Source of the DNA: DASUPK01 sp963747425
Lineage (GTDB): Bacteria > Actinomycetota > Thermoleophilia > Solirubrobacterales > 70-9
Direction: 5' to 3'
Length of the DNA: 64,000 nt
NCBI GenBank assembly: GCA_963747425.1
Contig: CAVVFJ010000008.1
Coordinates: forward strand, 558,001-622,000
In this document: piece after piece, positions 52,648 to 60,928 of the stretch
Numbering within the stretch: position 1 is the stretch's first letter
How the letters are laid out: the number at the start of each line of letters is the position of its first letter
Position numbers and translations under genes: made by a program
Notes under the pieces: model-generated
Database searches by the model: none
What the model was told of the DNA's origin: nothing
The model's input: the letters and a program-made list of their open reading frames with translations, nothing else

Positions 52648-53250
52648 GTGGTGAAGGAGGGGTACGTCACCCACACGATCGAGGTCCCAAGCGGTGAGCT
52701 TCGCGTGCTCCAGCCGGCCGAGGCCGCCGAGATCCCGGACGATCATCAGGTCGAATGGGCGCCGCTCGCGCCCTACTGGTCGGTTCTCTGGCGCAGCGGG
52801 GTGGCCCTGGGCCGCGAGCTCGACGGCGAGGAGATACGCGGCCTGCGAGTGGTCGAGCTCGGCTGCGGCCTCGCGGTTCCCAGCATCGCAGCGGCACGCG
52901 CTGGGGCGATCGCGCTGGCGACCGACGCGGATGCCGAGGCTCTCGAGCTGGTCGCCTGCAACGCGCGCGCGAACTACGTGTTCGTCGAGACCGCCCAGGT
53001 CGAATGGGCGAAGCCCGACGATCTGGTCGCCCGCGGTCCCTTCGACCTGGTGCTGGGGACCGACGTCCTCTACGAGCGATCCGGCGTGGCCCTTCTGCTG
53101 AAACTGCTGCCGCGCCTCGCCCCGGTTGCCTGGATCGCTGATCCCGGCCGGCCGGCGGCCGACGCCTTCCTGGAGCAGGCCGAGCGCCGCTGGAAGCTGG
53201 AGCGACGAGAGCGCGGCGTGGTTAGCCTCTACCGACTGGAGCTCGCCTGA
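52648..53250 (+). CDS. class I SAM-dependent methyltransferase
   Basis: A 200-residue protein of the methyltransferase-16 / nicotinamide-N-methyltransferase-like type. PYWSVLWRSGVALGREL leads into motif I VVELGCGLAVPSIAAARAG. ATDADAEALEL is motif II and FDLVLGTDVLYERS motif III/post-I (D-V-L-Y). Such proteins often methylate protein lysines in eukaryotes; the bacterial substrate is unknown. Start GTG 52648 is 19 bases after the acetyltransferase gene. Confidence 0.87.
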   Translation: MVKEGYVTHTIEVPSGELRVLQPAEAAEIPDDHQVEWAPLAPYWSVLWRSGVALGRELDGEEIRGLRVVELGCGLAVPSIAAARAGAIALATDADAEALELVACNARANYVFVETAQVEWAKPDDLVARGPFDLVLGTDVLYERSGVALLLKLLPRLAPVAWIADPGRPAADAFLEQAERRWKLERRERGVVSLYRLELA

Positions 53251-53252
53251 GC

Positions 53253-54017
53253 ATGTCTCGACGGAACATCCTCGCCCTGCTCGCGGTTGCGACGATCGCG
53301 GCTGCTGGGCTGATCGTGGTCGCGGGCCCGAAGCTCGCATCTGGCGGTTCCGATCCCGCGGGGAGCAAGCTGGCGGATGCGAAGCTGGCTCCGCCGCCGT
53401 GGGAGGGGAACCCCGGCTACAAGCCGGGAGCGAGCCACGACTCCTCGGTCGGCAAGAAGAGGGCCCCGGTGAAGCCTGCGCCGGCTGCCCCGGTCGACCC
53501 GGTGACGGGCATGCCGGCGGCCTCCGCGGGCACCAACGGCTCGTATACCCCGCCGCCCCCGGGCGAGCGAAAGCGCGTCTATACGGCAACCCATCCGGTC
53601 GGGGGCGTCGACTCCGCCATCCTGCTCAACCGGACCGCCCTGGCCCCTCCATCCGCGCCCGATCCGATCCGGGCGATGATCAGCGCGGCCAACCTGATCG
53701 TCGGCCAGCCCTATCGGCTGGGCGGCGGGCACGGCTCATTTCAGTCGAAGGGCTATGACTGCTCCGGCGCGGTCAGCTACGCGCTCGCGGGCGCCGGCCT
53801 GCTCCAGACCCCTCTGACATCCGGTCAGTTCATGGGATACGGGGCGCCGGGGCGGGGGCAATGGCTGACCATCTACGCGAGCCCCAGCCACGTCTACGCG
53901 GTGATCGCGGGGCTGCGCTGGGACACCGTGGGGGACGCCAGAGGCTCGGGCCCGCGCTGGCACCCCTTCGACGCATATCCCAGCGGGTTCGCCGTGCGCC
54001 ACGTCCCAGGCCTCTGA
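53253..54017 (+). CDS. secreted NlpC/P60-family cell-wall peptidase
   Basis: A 254-residue exported protein. The N-terminus (RRNILALLAVATIAAAGLIV) is a signal peptide or anchor. A Pro-rich low-complexity stretch to about residue 120 follows. The C-terminal papain-like domain has the catalytic Cys in KGYDCSGAVSYAL and His in ASPSHVYAVI. These enzymes cleave peptide stems of peptidoglycan. ATG 53253 starts two bases after the methyltransferase stop. Confidence 0.85.
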   Translation: MSRRNILALLAVATIAAAGLIVVAGPKLASGGSDPAGSKLADAKLAPPPWEGNPGYKPGASHDSSVGKKRAPVKPAPAAPVDPVTGMPAASAGTNGSYTPPPPGERKRVYTATHPVGGVDSAILLNRTALAPPSAPDPIRAMISAANLIVGQPYRLGGGHGSFQSKGYDCSGAVSYALAGAGLLQTPLTSGQFMGYGAPGRGQWLTIYASPSHVYAVIAGLRWDTVGDARGSGPRWHPFDAYPSGFAVRHVPGL

Positions 54018-54043
54018 TTACAGCGGCGCTCTAGGCTTCCGCG

Positions 54044-56500
54044 ATGCTTTCGGCTCTCCTGGCGGGCGCGCTGATCGTCGTCGCCTCGCTCCTGCTCGGC
54101 TCGGCGATCATGGCGATCGCCGGCCTGCCGCGGCATTCCGCCGCAGGCCCCGCCACCGGGATCTCGGCGCTGCTGGTGATCTGCGGGATCGCGATCAAGC
54201 TGCCGGGCCACGCGGTCACCGCCGCGGTGGCAGTGGGCCTGGCGCTGATCGGCTGCTTCGTCGTCTTCGGGCGCACCCGGGCGCCGGCCGGCGCGGTGCG
54301 GATCGGGGCGATCGTCGCCGTCGTCGGGGCCGCCCTCGTGGTGGCGATCCCGTTCGCCACCAGCGGCCGGGTCGGGATCTTCGGCCAAGGTCTCGTCAAC
54401 GACGACATGGCCTCCCATCTGCTCTTCACCGAGTGGATCAGCTCGCATGCCGGACCGACCCCCGACCTGATCAAGGACGGCTATCCGCTCGGCCCACACG
54501 CGATCGTCGCGGCGACGGCGAAGGTGAGCGGGGCAAGCCTGATCGAGGGGTTCGCGGGGCTGACCGGGGCCATCGCCGTCCTGATGGCGCTGACCGCGTA
54601 CGGGGCGCTGTCGGGCGTTCGCGGCTGGTTGCGCGTGCCCGCCGCCGTCCTCGCCGCCAGCCCGTATCTGGCGGCGGCGTATCTCGCCCAGGGCGCGTTC
54701 AAGGAGCCGCTGCTGGCGCTCGCGCTGCTCGGATTCGTGCTGGCGCTGCCGGCCCTGCGCAGCGTCTGGTCCGGCGCCGGGGGACCGGCCAAGGCTGCGA
54801 TCCCGCTCGGGGTGATCGCCGCCGGCACGATCTACAACTACAGCTTCCCCGGCCTGGCCTGGCTGCTCGGAGCCGCACTCGTTTGGATGGCGCTAATCGC
54901 GATCCGCGAGCACGGCCTGCGCCTGCGCCAGCGGCTTCGGGGCGCCCGCTCGGCCCTCGTCCTCGGGATCACCATTCCGATCGTCGCCGCCCTGCCGGAG
55001 GTCTTCCGTCTGGCGAGCTTCTCGAGCTTCAAGGCGTTCAACCCGTCCGGCACGGGACCGACGGTCGGGTTCGGCAACCTCCGCCAGCCGCTCAATCCGC
55101 TGGAGGTGTTCGGGGTGTGGCCATCGGGCGAGTTCCGGATCACCCCGGCGAACTCCACGACGCCCGAGATCGCCTTCTACCTGGGAGCCCTGCTCGCGCT
55201 CGCCGCATTCGCCTGGGGGCTGGGCCGGGCGCTGTCCCGCCGCGAGTCGGCGCTGCCCTCGGCCCTGCTGGCGGCGACGCTGCTCTACCTCGTCTCGCTG
55301 GCGCTCGGCACCCCGTACACGCAGGCCAAGGCGCTCGCGATCGCCGCGCCGCTGGTCATGGTGGTCGCGCTGCGGGGCCTGCTCTCGGCCGACTCGCTGC
55401 CGGGAGAGGAACGGGACGTTCCCGAGGGCGCCGGCTGGTGGCCGCCGAGCTTGGTGCGCCCGGTCGCAGGCTTGGCGGTGCCGCTTCTCACGATCGCCTT
55501 CGCAGCCGCCGCGGCCTTCTCGACGCTCCTCCCGCTGCGCCAGGCCGCCGTCGGACCGGACTACCACCTCCAGGAGATGCTGCGCATGCGGCCGATCGTC
55601 GACGGCCAGAACGTCCTCTTCCTCGGCCGCGACAACTTCGTCTCCTGGGAGCTGATCGGCTCGGAGGTCTACGCGCCGATCACCAACCACTACGACGTCG
55701 AGGAGGTCCACCCGCTCTATCGCGCCACGGACCTGAACGCGAAATTCGACTGGGACAACGTCCCCCAGTTCGTCATGAACCACTTCAACTGGGTGGTCAC
55801 CACCAGCGCGGCGATGCAGAGCCAGGCGCCGCCCGGGTTCGTGCCGCGCCTGCGGACGGGCGACTTCATCCTCTGGCACCGCGACCACCCGGTCGGCCAA
55901 CGGCGGACCCTTTACGAGCCGCTCAACCCAGGTGCGCCGCTTGACTGCAACGACCCGAAGCAGGCGCCGATCACCAAGGTCGAGGGGACGGCGACGGTCT
56001 TCACGGTCCAGCCGGTGATCGGCAAGGTCTGGAACCCGAGCCCGGCCCTGACGCAGACCAAGCCGGCCCACATGCGCCTCTACCTGACCCCCGGCCGATG
56101 GGACCTCTCGATCCAGTACGCCAGCACGCAGCCGCTCCACCTGACCGCGAGCGGGCCCGGGCTCGCCTCGCCCTTCCGCACCGAGCTGCGAACCAACCTG
56201 CTGTTCCGCGGGCCGTCGCCGTACTACCCCGTGGGCTCGCTGGACGTCAAGCGGTCGGGAACCGTGGTCATGAACGTCGACGTCGGCGATCCGCCGCTTG
56301 TCGGCCGGCTGCTCCGGACGGAGAGCAAGGCCTACCTGAGCGGCCTGGCCGCCACCCGCTCGGACCCTGCGCGCGAGACGATCCCGCTCCGTCAGGCCTG
56401 CGGCCGCTACGTCGACTGGTACGAGGTGGCGCCTGGCACACCCGCGAGCGCCCTCCGTGGCGTGGTCGCGCCACAGCCCCAGTCCATCGAGCCTGACTAG
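54044..56500 (+). CDS. large polytopic membrane protein, possible GT-C glycosyltransferase
   Basis: An 818-residue protein. About twelve or thirteen hydrophobic helices fill residues 1-490, and the remaining 330 residues form an extracytoplasmic soluble domain. The first big loop contains LVNDDMASHLLFTEWISSH and KDGYPLGPH; the paired Asp after helix 3 or 4 is the usual catalytic position in GT-C glycosyltransferases that use lipid-linked sugars. Family assignment is inferred from topology only. It starts 27 bases after the NlpC/P60 gene, consistent with a cell-envelope role. Confidence 0.7.
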   Translation: MLSALLAGALIVVASLLLGSAIMAIAGLPRHSAAGPATGISALLVICGIAIKLPGHAVTAAVAVGLALIGCFVVFGRTRAPAGAVRIGAIVAVVGAALVVAIPFATSGRVGIFGQGLVNDDMASHLLFTEWISSHAGPTPDLIKDGYPLGPHAIVAATAKVSGASLIEGFAGLTGAIAVLMALTAYGALSGVRGWLRVPAAVLAASPYLAAAYLAQGAFKEPLLALALLGFVLALPALRSVWSGAGGPAKAAIPLGVIAAGTIYNYSFPGLAWLLGAALVWMALIAIREHGLRLRQRLRGARSALVLGITIPIVAALPEVFRLASFSSFKAFNPSGTGPTVGFGNLRQPLNPLEVFGVWPSGEFRITPANSTTPEIAFYLGALLALAAFAWGLGRALSRRESALPSALLAATLLYLVSLALGTPYTQAKALAIAAPLVMVVALRGLLSADSLPGEERDVPEGAGWWPPSLVRPVAGLAVPLLTIAFAAAAAFSTLLPLRQAAVGPDYHLQEMLRMRPIVDGQNVLFLGRDNFVSWELIGSEVYAPITNHYDVEEVHPLYRATDLNAKFDWDNVPQFVMNHFNWVVTTSAAMQSQAPPGFVPRLRTGDFILWHRDHPVGQRRTLYEPLNPGAPLDCNDPKQAPITKVEGTATVFTVQPVIGKVWNPSPALTQTKPAHMRLYLTPGRWDLSIQYASTQPLHLTASGPGLASPFRTELRTNLLFRGPSPYYPVGSLDVKRSGTVVMNVDVGDPPLVGRLLRTESKAYLSGLAATRSDPARETIPLRQACGRYVDWYEVAPGTPASALRGVVAPQPQSIEPD

Positions 56501-56509
56501 GATCGCCCG

Positions 56510-56596
56510 GTGCCCCGCCTCTGGGCAATCTGCATGGTGATCATCGTGGTCTGCCTGCTGGCCTCGATGGTGATCGCCATCGTCAAGCTGACCTGA
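56510..56596 (+). CDS. 28-residue single-helix membrane peptide
   Basis: A 28-codon frame begins at GTG 56510, nine bases after the large membrane protein gene. Its product has a short polar start (VPRLW) and then one continuous hydrophobic helix (AICMVIIVVCLLASMVIAIV) ending KLT. The composition is unlikely by chance and the position suggests co-expression, perhaps as a small membrane partner. No RBS of note; existence unproven. Confidence 0.45.
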   Translation: MPRLWAICMVIIVVCLLASMVIAIVKLT

Positions 56597-56670
56597 GCGG
56601 GGAGTGCTGCGCCGGTCGGGCCGCGGCGGGTAGTATCGGCGCGCTAATTCCGGCGTTGGGAGGAGGAGGA

Positions 56671-57114
56671 ATGTTCGACCGCATAGTGGTTGGAACCGAT
56701 GGCTCGGAGACCGCCACCGAGGCGGTTCGGACGGCAGTCGAGCTGGCGAAGCTCTCGAAGGCGAAGCTCGAGATCGTCAGCGCCTACGAGCCCGTGCCTC
56801 AATCCCGCCTCAGGGAAGAGGGGGAGGGGATCGCGGGGGACGTCTCCCACACCGTCAATCCGCGTGAGGACGTGCAGTTGGTGCTCGACCAGGCTGCCGC
56901 GGTGGCGAAGAAGGCGAAGGTCGACGTGGTGACGCACCCGCGCGAGGGCGAGCCCGCCGACGCGATCCTCGACGTCGCCGAGGAGAACGACGCCGATCTC
57001 GTCCTGGTCGGCAACAAGGGCATGACCGGGGCGAGGCGCTTCCTGCTGGGCAGCGTGCCCAACAAGATCTCGCACCACGCGCCCTGCGACGTCTGGATCG
57101 TAAAGACGACGTAG
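56671..57114 (+). CDS. universal stress protein (UspA family)
   Basis: A 147-residue single-domain Usp. It opens with MFDRIVVGTDGSETATEAV and carries the ATP-binding signature GNKG-x9-GS (in VGNKGMTGARRFLLGSVPN) near the C-terminus, so it is of the ATP-binding class. ATG 56671 is preceded by an excellent RBS, AGGAGGAGGA; an in-frame start at 56656 would put that RBS inside the gene and is rejected. It ends in a strong terminator hairpin that includes its stop codon. Confidence 0.95.
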   Translation: MFDRIVVGTDGSETATEAVRTAVELAKLSKAKLEIVSAYEPVPQSRLREEGEGIAGDVSHTVNPREDVQLVLDQAAAVAKKAKVDVVTHPREGEPADAILDVAEENDADLVLVGNKGMTGARRFLLGSVPNKISHHAPCDVWIVKTT

Positions 57115-57123
57115 TCGTCTTTA
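57101..57123 (+). terminator. intrinsic terminator after uspA
   Basis: A perfect 10-bp stem, TAAAGACGAC-GTA-GTCGTCTTTA, followed by TT. The uspA stop codon TAG lies in the loop. The arms end in A-runs and T-runs, so it can work in both directions, which also suits the opposing subtilase gene ending at 57184. Confidence 0.8.
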
Positions 57124-57183
57124 TTGATTCGGCCGCGGTGTTTGTGGCGGCCGCATGTGGCGAAGCCGGGCCTGGCCCGATAC

Positions 57184-58527
57184 CTAGCAGCCCGGCGCCG
57201 TGGCCCTGACCGCCGCCGCGGCGTCGATCAGGCCCGCGCCGAACAGGCGCGGGTCATAGGGCTGGCCGAGCTGCGGCTCCGTGCGTCGAGCGCTGGCCTC
57301 GAGCTGGCATTCGACCGCTCTGGGCGAGCTGCGGACGACGCGGCTCGCGATCACCATCGCGGCGACCCCCGAGACGTGCGCGGCGGCCATCGAGGTTCCC
57401 TCGTATCCGCCCGGATAGCCGAAATGTTTGAATCCCGGCCCCTCGAAGGTGAGCTGGAAGATCGGCAATGCGCGAGTGAAGAGAGGGTCGTCGGTCCCGC
57501 AGCTGGCGAGCAGCGGATAGCCGCCGCCCGGGGCCACCAGATCGAGTCCGGTACCCGTCCGCGAATCGCTCGCCAGGCAGGCGTCCTTTGTGGTCCGGCC
57601 GACGCCGATCACGTGCGGTGCGCCAGCCGGATAGGCCACCGGCTCGCCGTTCTCGTTCCCCGCCGCCGCGACGACCAGTGCCCCCTTCTTGAACGCGTAC
57701 TTGACCGCCGAGCAGATCCCCTTGATCTTCGCGCAGCTGTTGACCCCGAGGGAGAACTCGAAGCTCATGTTGATCACCTGCGCCTTGTGTTTGGCGGCGA
57801 AGCGGATACCCCTGGCGATGTCGCGTGCCGTGCCGAAGCCCTCGGAGTCGAGCACGCGCACGGGGATGATCTTCGCCCGCCACGCAAGGCCGGTCAGCCC
57901 GACGTTGTTCCCGGTGCGCTCGCCGATGGTCCCCGCCACGTGAGTGCCGTGCCCGTCCTCGTCGAGCGGCATGCGGTCCTTGTCGACGAAGTCGTAGCCG
58001 GGAAGGAACTGGCCGTGCGAGAAATCGGGGCTCTTGCGAAACCGAGGCTTCTTGGACATGTAGGCGACCCCCGTGTCGAGGACGGCCACCTTTGCGCCGC
58101 GGCCCCCGGCGGCGCCGTCCTGCTTGAGGATGCTCCACGCTTCGGGAGCGTTGAGGCCGCCCTTCGCCTGGTACGCGCTCGCAGTCTCTCCGCAGAGAGA
58201 GCCGCAGGGCAGGAAGTTCCACTGCGTCCGCTGCCAGCCGCCGGGGACGCCTGACGGTCCCGGATCATTCGCGAGCCCCGAGGCGTGCGCGACGTAGTTG
58301 GGCACCGCGTAGTCGACCGCGGGATTGGTGTCGAGGGCCTGCTCCGCTGTGGACACGCCAACGCCCTCCGGCAGCTTGACGAGGTGCTCGCCGCCTCCAT
58401 CGAAGCGGACGAGTAGCTCCCTGGGGACGAAGCCCTTGTGGTTGGGCGCCTTGGCGGCATCGGCGGCCGCGGCCGGGACGATGGCTGCGGTCAGGACGAG
58501 CGTGGTTGTGGCAATCAGCTTTCGCAT
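57184..58527 (-). CDS. secreted S8 family serine peptidase (subtilase)
   Basis: A 447-residue exported protease. The signal peptide is MRKLIATTTLVLTAAIVPAA, ending near AADAA. A short propeptide-like region includes KGFVPRELLVRF. The catalytic triad is Asp151 (AVLDTGVAY), His193 (DGHGTHVAGT) and Ser379 (EGTSMAAAH), with oxyanion Asn in AAAGNENG. Several Cys could form disulfides. ATG 58527 is chosen because the signal peptide starts there. Divergent from tadA. Confidence 0.93.
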   Translation of the reverse strand: MRKLIATTTLVLTAAIVPAAAADAAKAPNHKGFVPRELLVRFDGGGEHLVKLPEGVGVSTAEQALDTNPAVDYAVPNYVAHASGLANDPGPSGVPGGWQRTQWNFLPCGSLCGETASAYQAKGGLNAPEAWSILKQDGAAGGRGAKVAVLDTGVAYMSKKPRFRKSPDFSHGQFLPGYDFVDKDRMPLDEDGHGTHVAGTIGERTGNNVGLTGLAWRAKIIPVRVLDSEGFGTARDIARGIRFAAKHKAQVINMSFEFSLGVNSCAKIKGICSAVKYAFKKGALVVAAAGNENGEPVAYPAGAPHVIGVGRTTKDACLASDSRTGTGLDLVAPGGGYPLLASCGTDDPLFTRALPIFQLTFEGPGFKHFGYPGGYEGTSMAAAHVSGVAAMVIASRVVRSSPRAVECQLEASARRTEPQLGQPYDPRLFGAGLIDAAAAVRATAPGC

Positions 58528-58615
58528 GTTCCCCAGTGCCCTGCCTGAACACCGCCTGGCCCGAAAAGTTCCTGGTATGGCGGAGGCCCGGCCCCGCCTC
58601 CATACTGCCGAAGCG

Positions 58616-59083
58616 ATGACCCCGACGGAGTTCAGCGACGTCGACCGGCGACACATGCAGACCGCCCTGCAGCACGCGAGCAAGGCCGCGAAGCACGGGG
58701 ACGTCCCGATCGGCGCGGTCGTGGCGCGCGGGGACGAGGTCCTCGGCGAGGCCGGCAACGAGCGCGAGCTGCGCGGGGACCCGACCGCCCACGCCGAGGT
58801 ACTCGCCCTGCGCGCGGCCGCCGAGCGGCTGGGAGGCTGGCGCCTGCTCGAGACGACGATCTACGTCACGCTCGAGCCGTGTCCGATGTGCGCGGGCGCG
58901 ATCACGCTGGCAAGAGTGCCGCGTCTCATCTACGGCGCCGCCGATCCAAAGGGCGGAGCCGTCGGCGGCGTGATCGATCTGTTCGCCGAGCCGGTCGTCA
59001 ACCACCGGCCGACGGTTGAGAGCGGCCTGCTGGCCGAGAAGTCAGCCGCTCTGCTGGAGGCGTTCTTCTCGGACCGCCGCTAA
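58616..59083 (+). CDS. tadA: tRNA-specific adenosine deaminase
   Basis: A 155-residue cytidine-deaminase-fold enzyme. Zinc site: HAEVLAL (His ligand and proton-shuttle Glu) and PCPMCAGAI (two Cys ligands). It converts A34 to inosine in tRNA-Arg(ACG). ATG 58616; longer in-frame starts overlap the subtilase signal peptide and are rejected. The nearby tRNA-Ser genes are not its substrates. The stop overlaps the phosphotriesterase-like gene stop. Confidence 0.94.
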   Translation: MTPTEFSDVDRRHMQTALQHASKAAKHGDVPIGAVVARGDEVLGEAGNERELRGDPTAHAEVLALRAAAERLGGWRLLETTIYVTLEPCPMCAGAITLARVPRLIYGAADPKGGAVGGVIDLFAEPVVNHRPTVESGLLAEKSAALLEAFFSDRR

Positions 59084-60066
59084 CCGGTGAGCCAGGACAC
59101 GGCGTTGTCGACCATCATCATCCGCTCCTGCTCCTCGGTCATCCCGGACTCGCGCAGCTCGGGCAGGACGCGCTCGGGCACGATCCGGATCGTCCAGTCC
59201 TTGGCGGCGCCGGCCGCAATCAACTGCTCGATCACGTTCACCGGGAACCAATCCGTCGTCGCGACCGAGTCGGCCGAGAGGAAGATGCGGTCGGCGTAGC
59301 CGCGCTCCAGCAGGGCCCTGGTCGTCGCCTGCCGCTTCTCGTACGGGAGGAAGAGCTCCAGCCCATAGCGGTCGAGGCCGATCCAGACGCCCTTCTCGAT
59401 CAGGCCCTCGATGTGGTCGAGGTCGTCGGTGTCGCCGCAGTGAGCGATTTGGACCTTGGAGAGGTCGACGCCCTCCTCCTCGAAGATCTCCACCTGGCGC
59501 GGGCCGGTGTTGCTCGCCGGACGGGAGTGGGCCATGATCGGCGCCCCCGTCTTGACGCTCGCTCTGGCGGCCGCGCGGTGGATCTTCTCGATGTTCTCGT
59601 TCACTCCGGGCTCGTCGGCCGCGCATTTGATGAAGGCGGCCTTGATGTCGGTCCCCTGGATCCCCTGCTCGATGTCGGAGACGAAGAACTCGGCGATCTG
59701 ATCGGGATCGCGGTTCATGAAGAACTGCGGCAGGTGGTCGTAGGTGTAGATGCCGGTACAGGGGATCACCTGCAGGCCGGTCTCCTCGGAGACGCGCCTC
59801 ATGAAGTTGACGTCACGACCCAGGAACATCGCGGTTGGCTCGCCGATCGTCTTGATGCCCAGCTCGACAGCCGCCTTCGCCTCGCGGACCGCGATGTCGA
59901 AGTCCTCGCCGGGGGCGACCACATGCGGTGGTTCCTCCGTGGTCGCTCCGGCGCTCGGCCACTGGTTGTGGACGGCCTCGTCCTGATTGCGAAGGTGCTC
60001 GTGGATGAGCGTCGTGCCGAGCTCCTGCGCGTCGACCGTCCCGGTCACCGTCTCTACCTCCGCCAT
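59080..60066 (-). CDS. phosphotriesterase-like amidohydrolase
   Basis: A 328-residue binuclear metal TIM-barrel hydrolase. HEH near residue 22 gives two His ligands, AAFIKCAAD the bridging carboxy-Lys, PIMAHSRP and VQIAHCGDTDD further His, and FLSADSV the catalytic Asp. Related proteins include phosphotriesterase-like lactonases; lactonase activity is as likely as phosphotriester hydrolysis. ATG start 60066. The gene ends tail to tail with tadA. Confidence 0.9.
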   Translation of the reverse strand: MAEVETVTGTVDAQELGTTLIHEHLRNQDEAVHNQWPSAGATTEEPPHVVAPGEDFDIAVREAKAAVELGIKTIGEPTAMFLGRDVNFMRRVSEETGLQVIPCTGIYTYDHLPQFFMNRDPDQIAEFFVSDIEQGIQGTDIKAAFIKCAADEPGVNENIEKIHRAAARASVKTGAPIMAHSRPASNTGPRQVEIFEEEGVDLSKVQIAHCGDTDDLDHIEGLIEKGVWIGLDRYGLELFLPYEKRQATTRALLERGYADRIFLSADSVATTDWFPVNVIEQLIAAGAAKDWTIRIVPERVLPELRESGMTEEQERMMMVDNAVSWLTG

Positions 60067-60181
60067 GGCGCGCTGAACCCTATGGAAGCGTCAGCGGAAA
60101 CGCCCGCCGCTCGTGGCCCGGTTCAGCCGCATGCGGCCTTCTTTGGCAATTAGTCCCCGTCGCCTCGTGGTCGGACTTGAG

Positions 60182-60270
60182 CGGAGAGGGTGGGATTCGA
60201 ACCCACGAGGCGGTTTAACCCGCCCACTCGCTTTCCAAGCGAGCTCCTTAAGCCACTCGGACACCTCTCC
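60182..60270 (-). tRNA. tRNA-Ser (GGA anticodon)
   Basis: Read on the minus strand, the 89-base sequence folds as a class II tRNA. Acceptor GGAGAGG/CCTCTCC, D arm with GAGTGGC, anticodon loop TTGGAAA on stem CTCGC/GCGAG, a long variable arm GGGCGGGTTAAACCGCC, and TTCGAAT in the T loop. Discriminator G and the long variable arm identify serine. CCA is not encoded. Confidence 0.95.
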
Positions 60271-60318
60271 GGGTCGGGCGAAGTCTAGAAGCGATGACTC
60301 GGTCAATAAGATCGAGCT

Positions 60319-60780
60319 ATGGCATGGAACGTCTACCTGGCGGGCGAGATCCACTCCGACTGGCGCGAGCGGATCGCCGAGGGAGCCCGGGAGACCGGTC
60401 TCGACGTCACCTTCAGCTCGCCCGTCACCGATCACGGCGCATCCGACGACGTCGGCGTTGCGATCCTCGGCGACGAGTCGGAGGGCTTCTGGAAGGACCA
60501 CAAGGGTGCTGGCGTCAACGCGATCCGCACCCAGACCCTGATCCGGCAGGCCGACGTGGTCGTCGTCCGCTTCGGCGATAAGTACAAGCAGTGGAACGCC
60601 GCCTTCGACGCGGGCTACGCGGCGGCGCTGGGCAAGCCCATCGTCACGCTCCATGACCCGGAGACCACCCACGCGCTGAAGGAGATCGACCGCGCCGCGA
60701 TGGCCACCGCCGAGACGCCCGAGCAGGTCGTGGGCATACTCCGTTACGTGCTCGAGGGCAAGCTGCCCGCCGGCGCCTAG
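60319..60780 (+). CDS. ytoQ: YtoQ family protein
   Basis: A 153-residue protein beginning WNVYLAGEIHSDWRERI and containing ADVVVVRFGDKYKQWNAAFDAGYAAALGKPIVTLH. This is the nucleoside 2-deoxyribosyltransferase-like Rossmann pattern of the YtoQ family. The glycosidase-type Glu may lie in the WNAAFDAG helix, but activity is unproven for the family. ATG 60319. Flanked on both sides by tRNA-Ser genes. Confidence 0.88.
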   Translation: MAWNVYLAGEIHSDWRERIAEGARETGLDVTFSSPVTDHGASDDVGVAILGDESEGFWKDHKGAGVNAIRTQTLIRQADVVVVRFGDKYKQWNAAFDAGYAAALGKPIVTLHDPETTHALKEIDRAAMATAETPEQVVGILRYVLEGKLPAGA

Positions 60781-60809
60781 CCGGAGTCCCTCGCTAGCCT
60801 CTGCGACCC

Positions 60810-60898
60810 GGAGGGGTGCCGGAGCGGTTGAACGGGGCGGTCTCGAAAACCGTTAGGGGCCTTCGGGTCCCTCGTGGGTTCGAATCCCACCCCCTCCG
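60810..60898 (+). tRNA. tRNA-Ser (CGA anticodon)
   Basis: An 89-base class II tRNA. Acceptor GGAGGGG/CCCCTCC, anticodon loop CTCGAAA closed by CGGT/ACCG, variable arm AGGGGCCTTCGGGTCCCT with a tight TTCG loop, and T loop TTCGAAT. Discriminator G. CCA is not encoded (CGCTGA follows). It shares the GTGGGTTCGAATCCCAC T arm with the minus-strand tRNA-Ser. Confidence 0.95.
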
Positions 60899-60928
60899 CT
60901 GATCGCCCCAGCGGCGAGAATCCCGGCC

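Noticed and set aside
60126..60137. Palindrome GCCGCATGCGGC as a tRNA terminator
   Set aside because: The only T-rich stretch lies on the plus-strand side, pointing away from the minus-strand tRNA; no transcript needing termination on the plus strand is evident.
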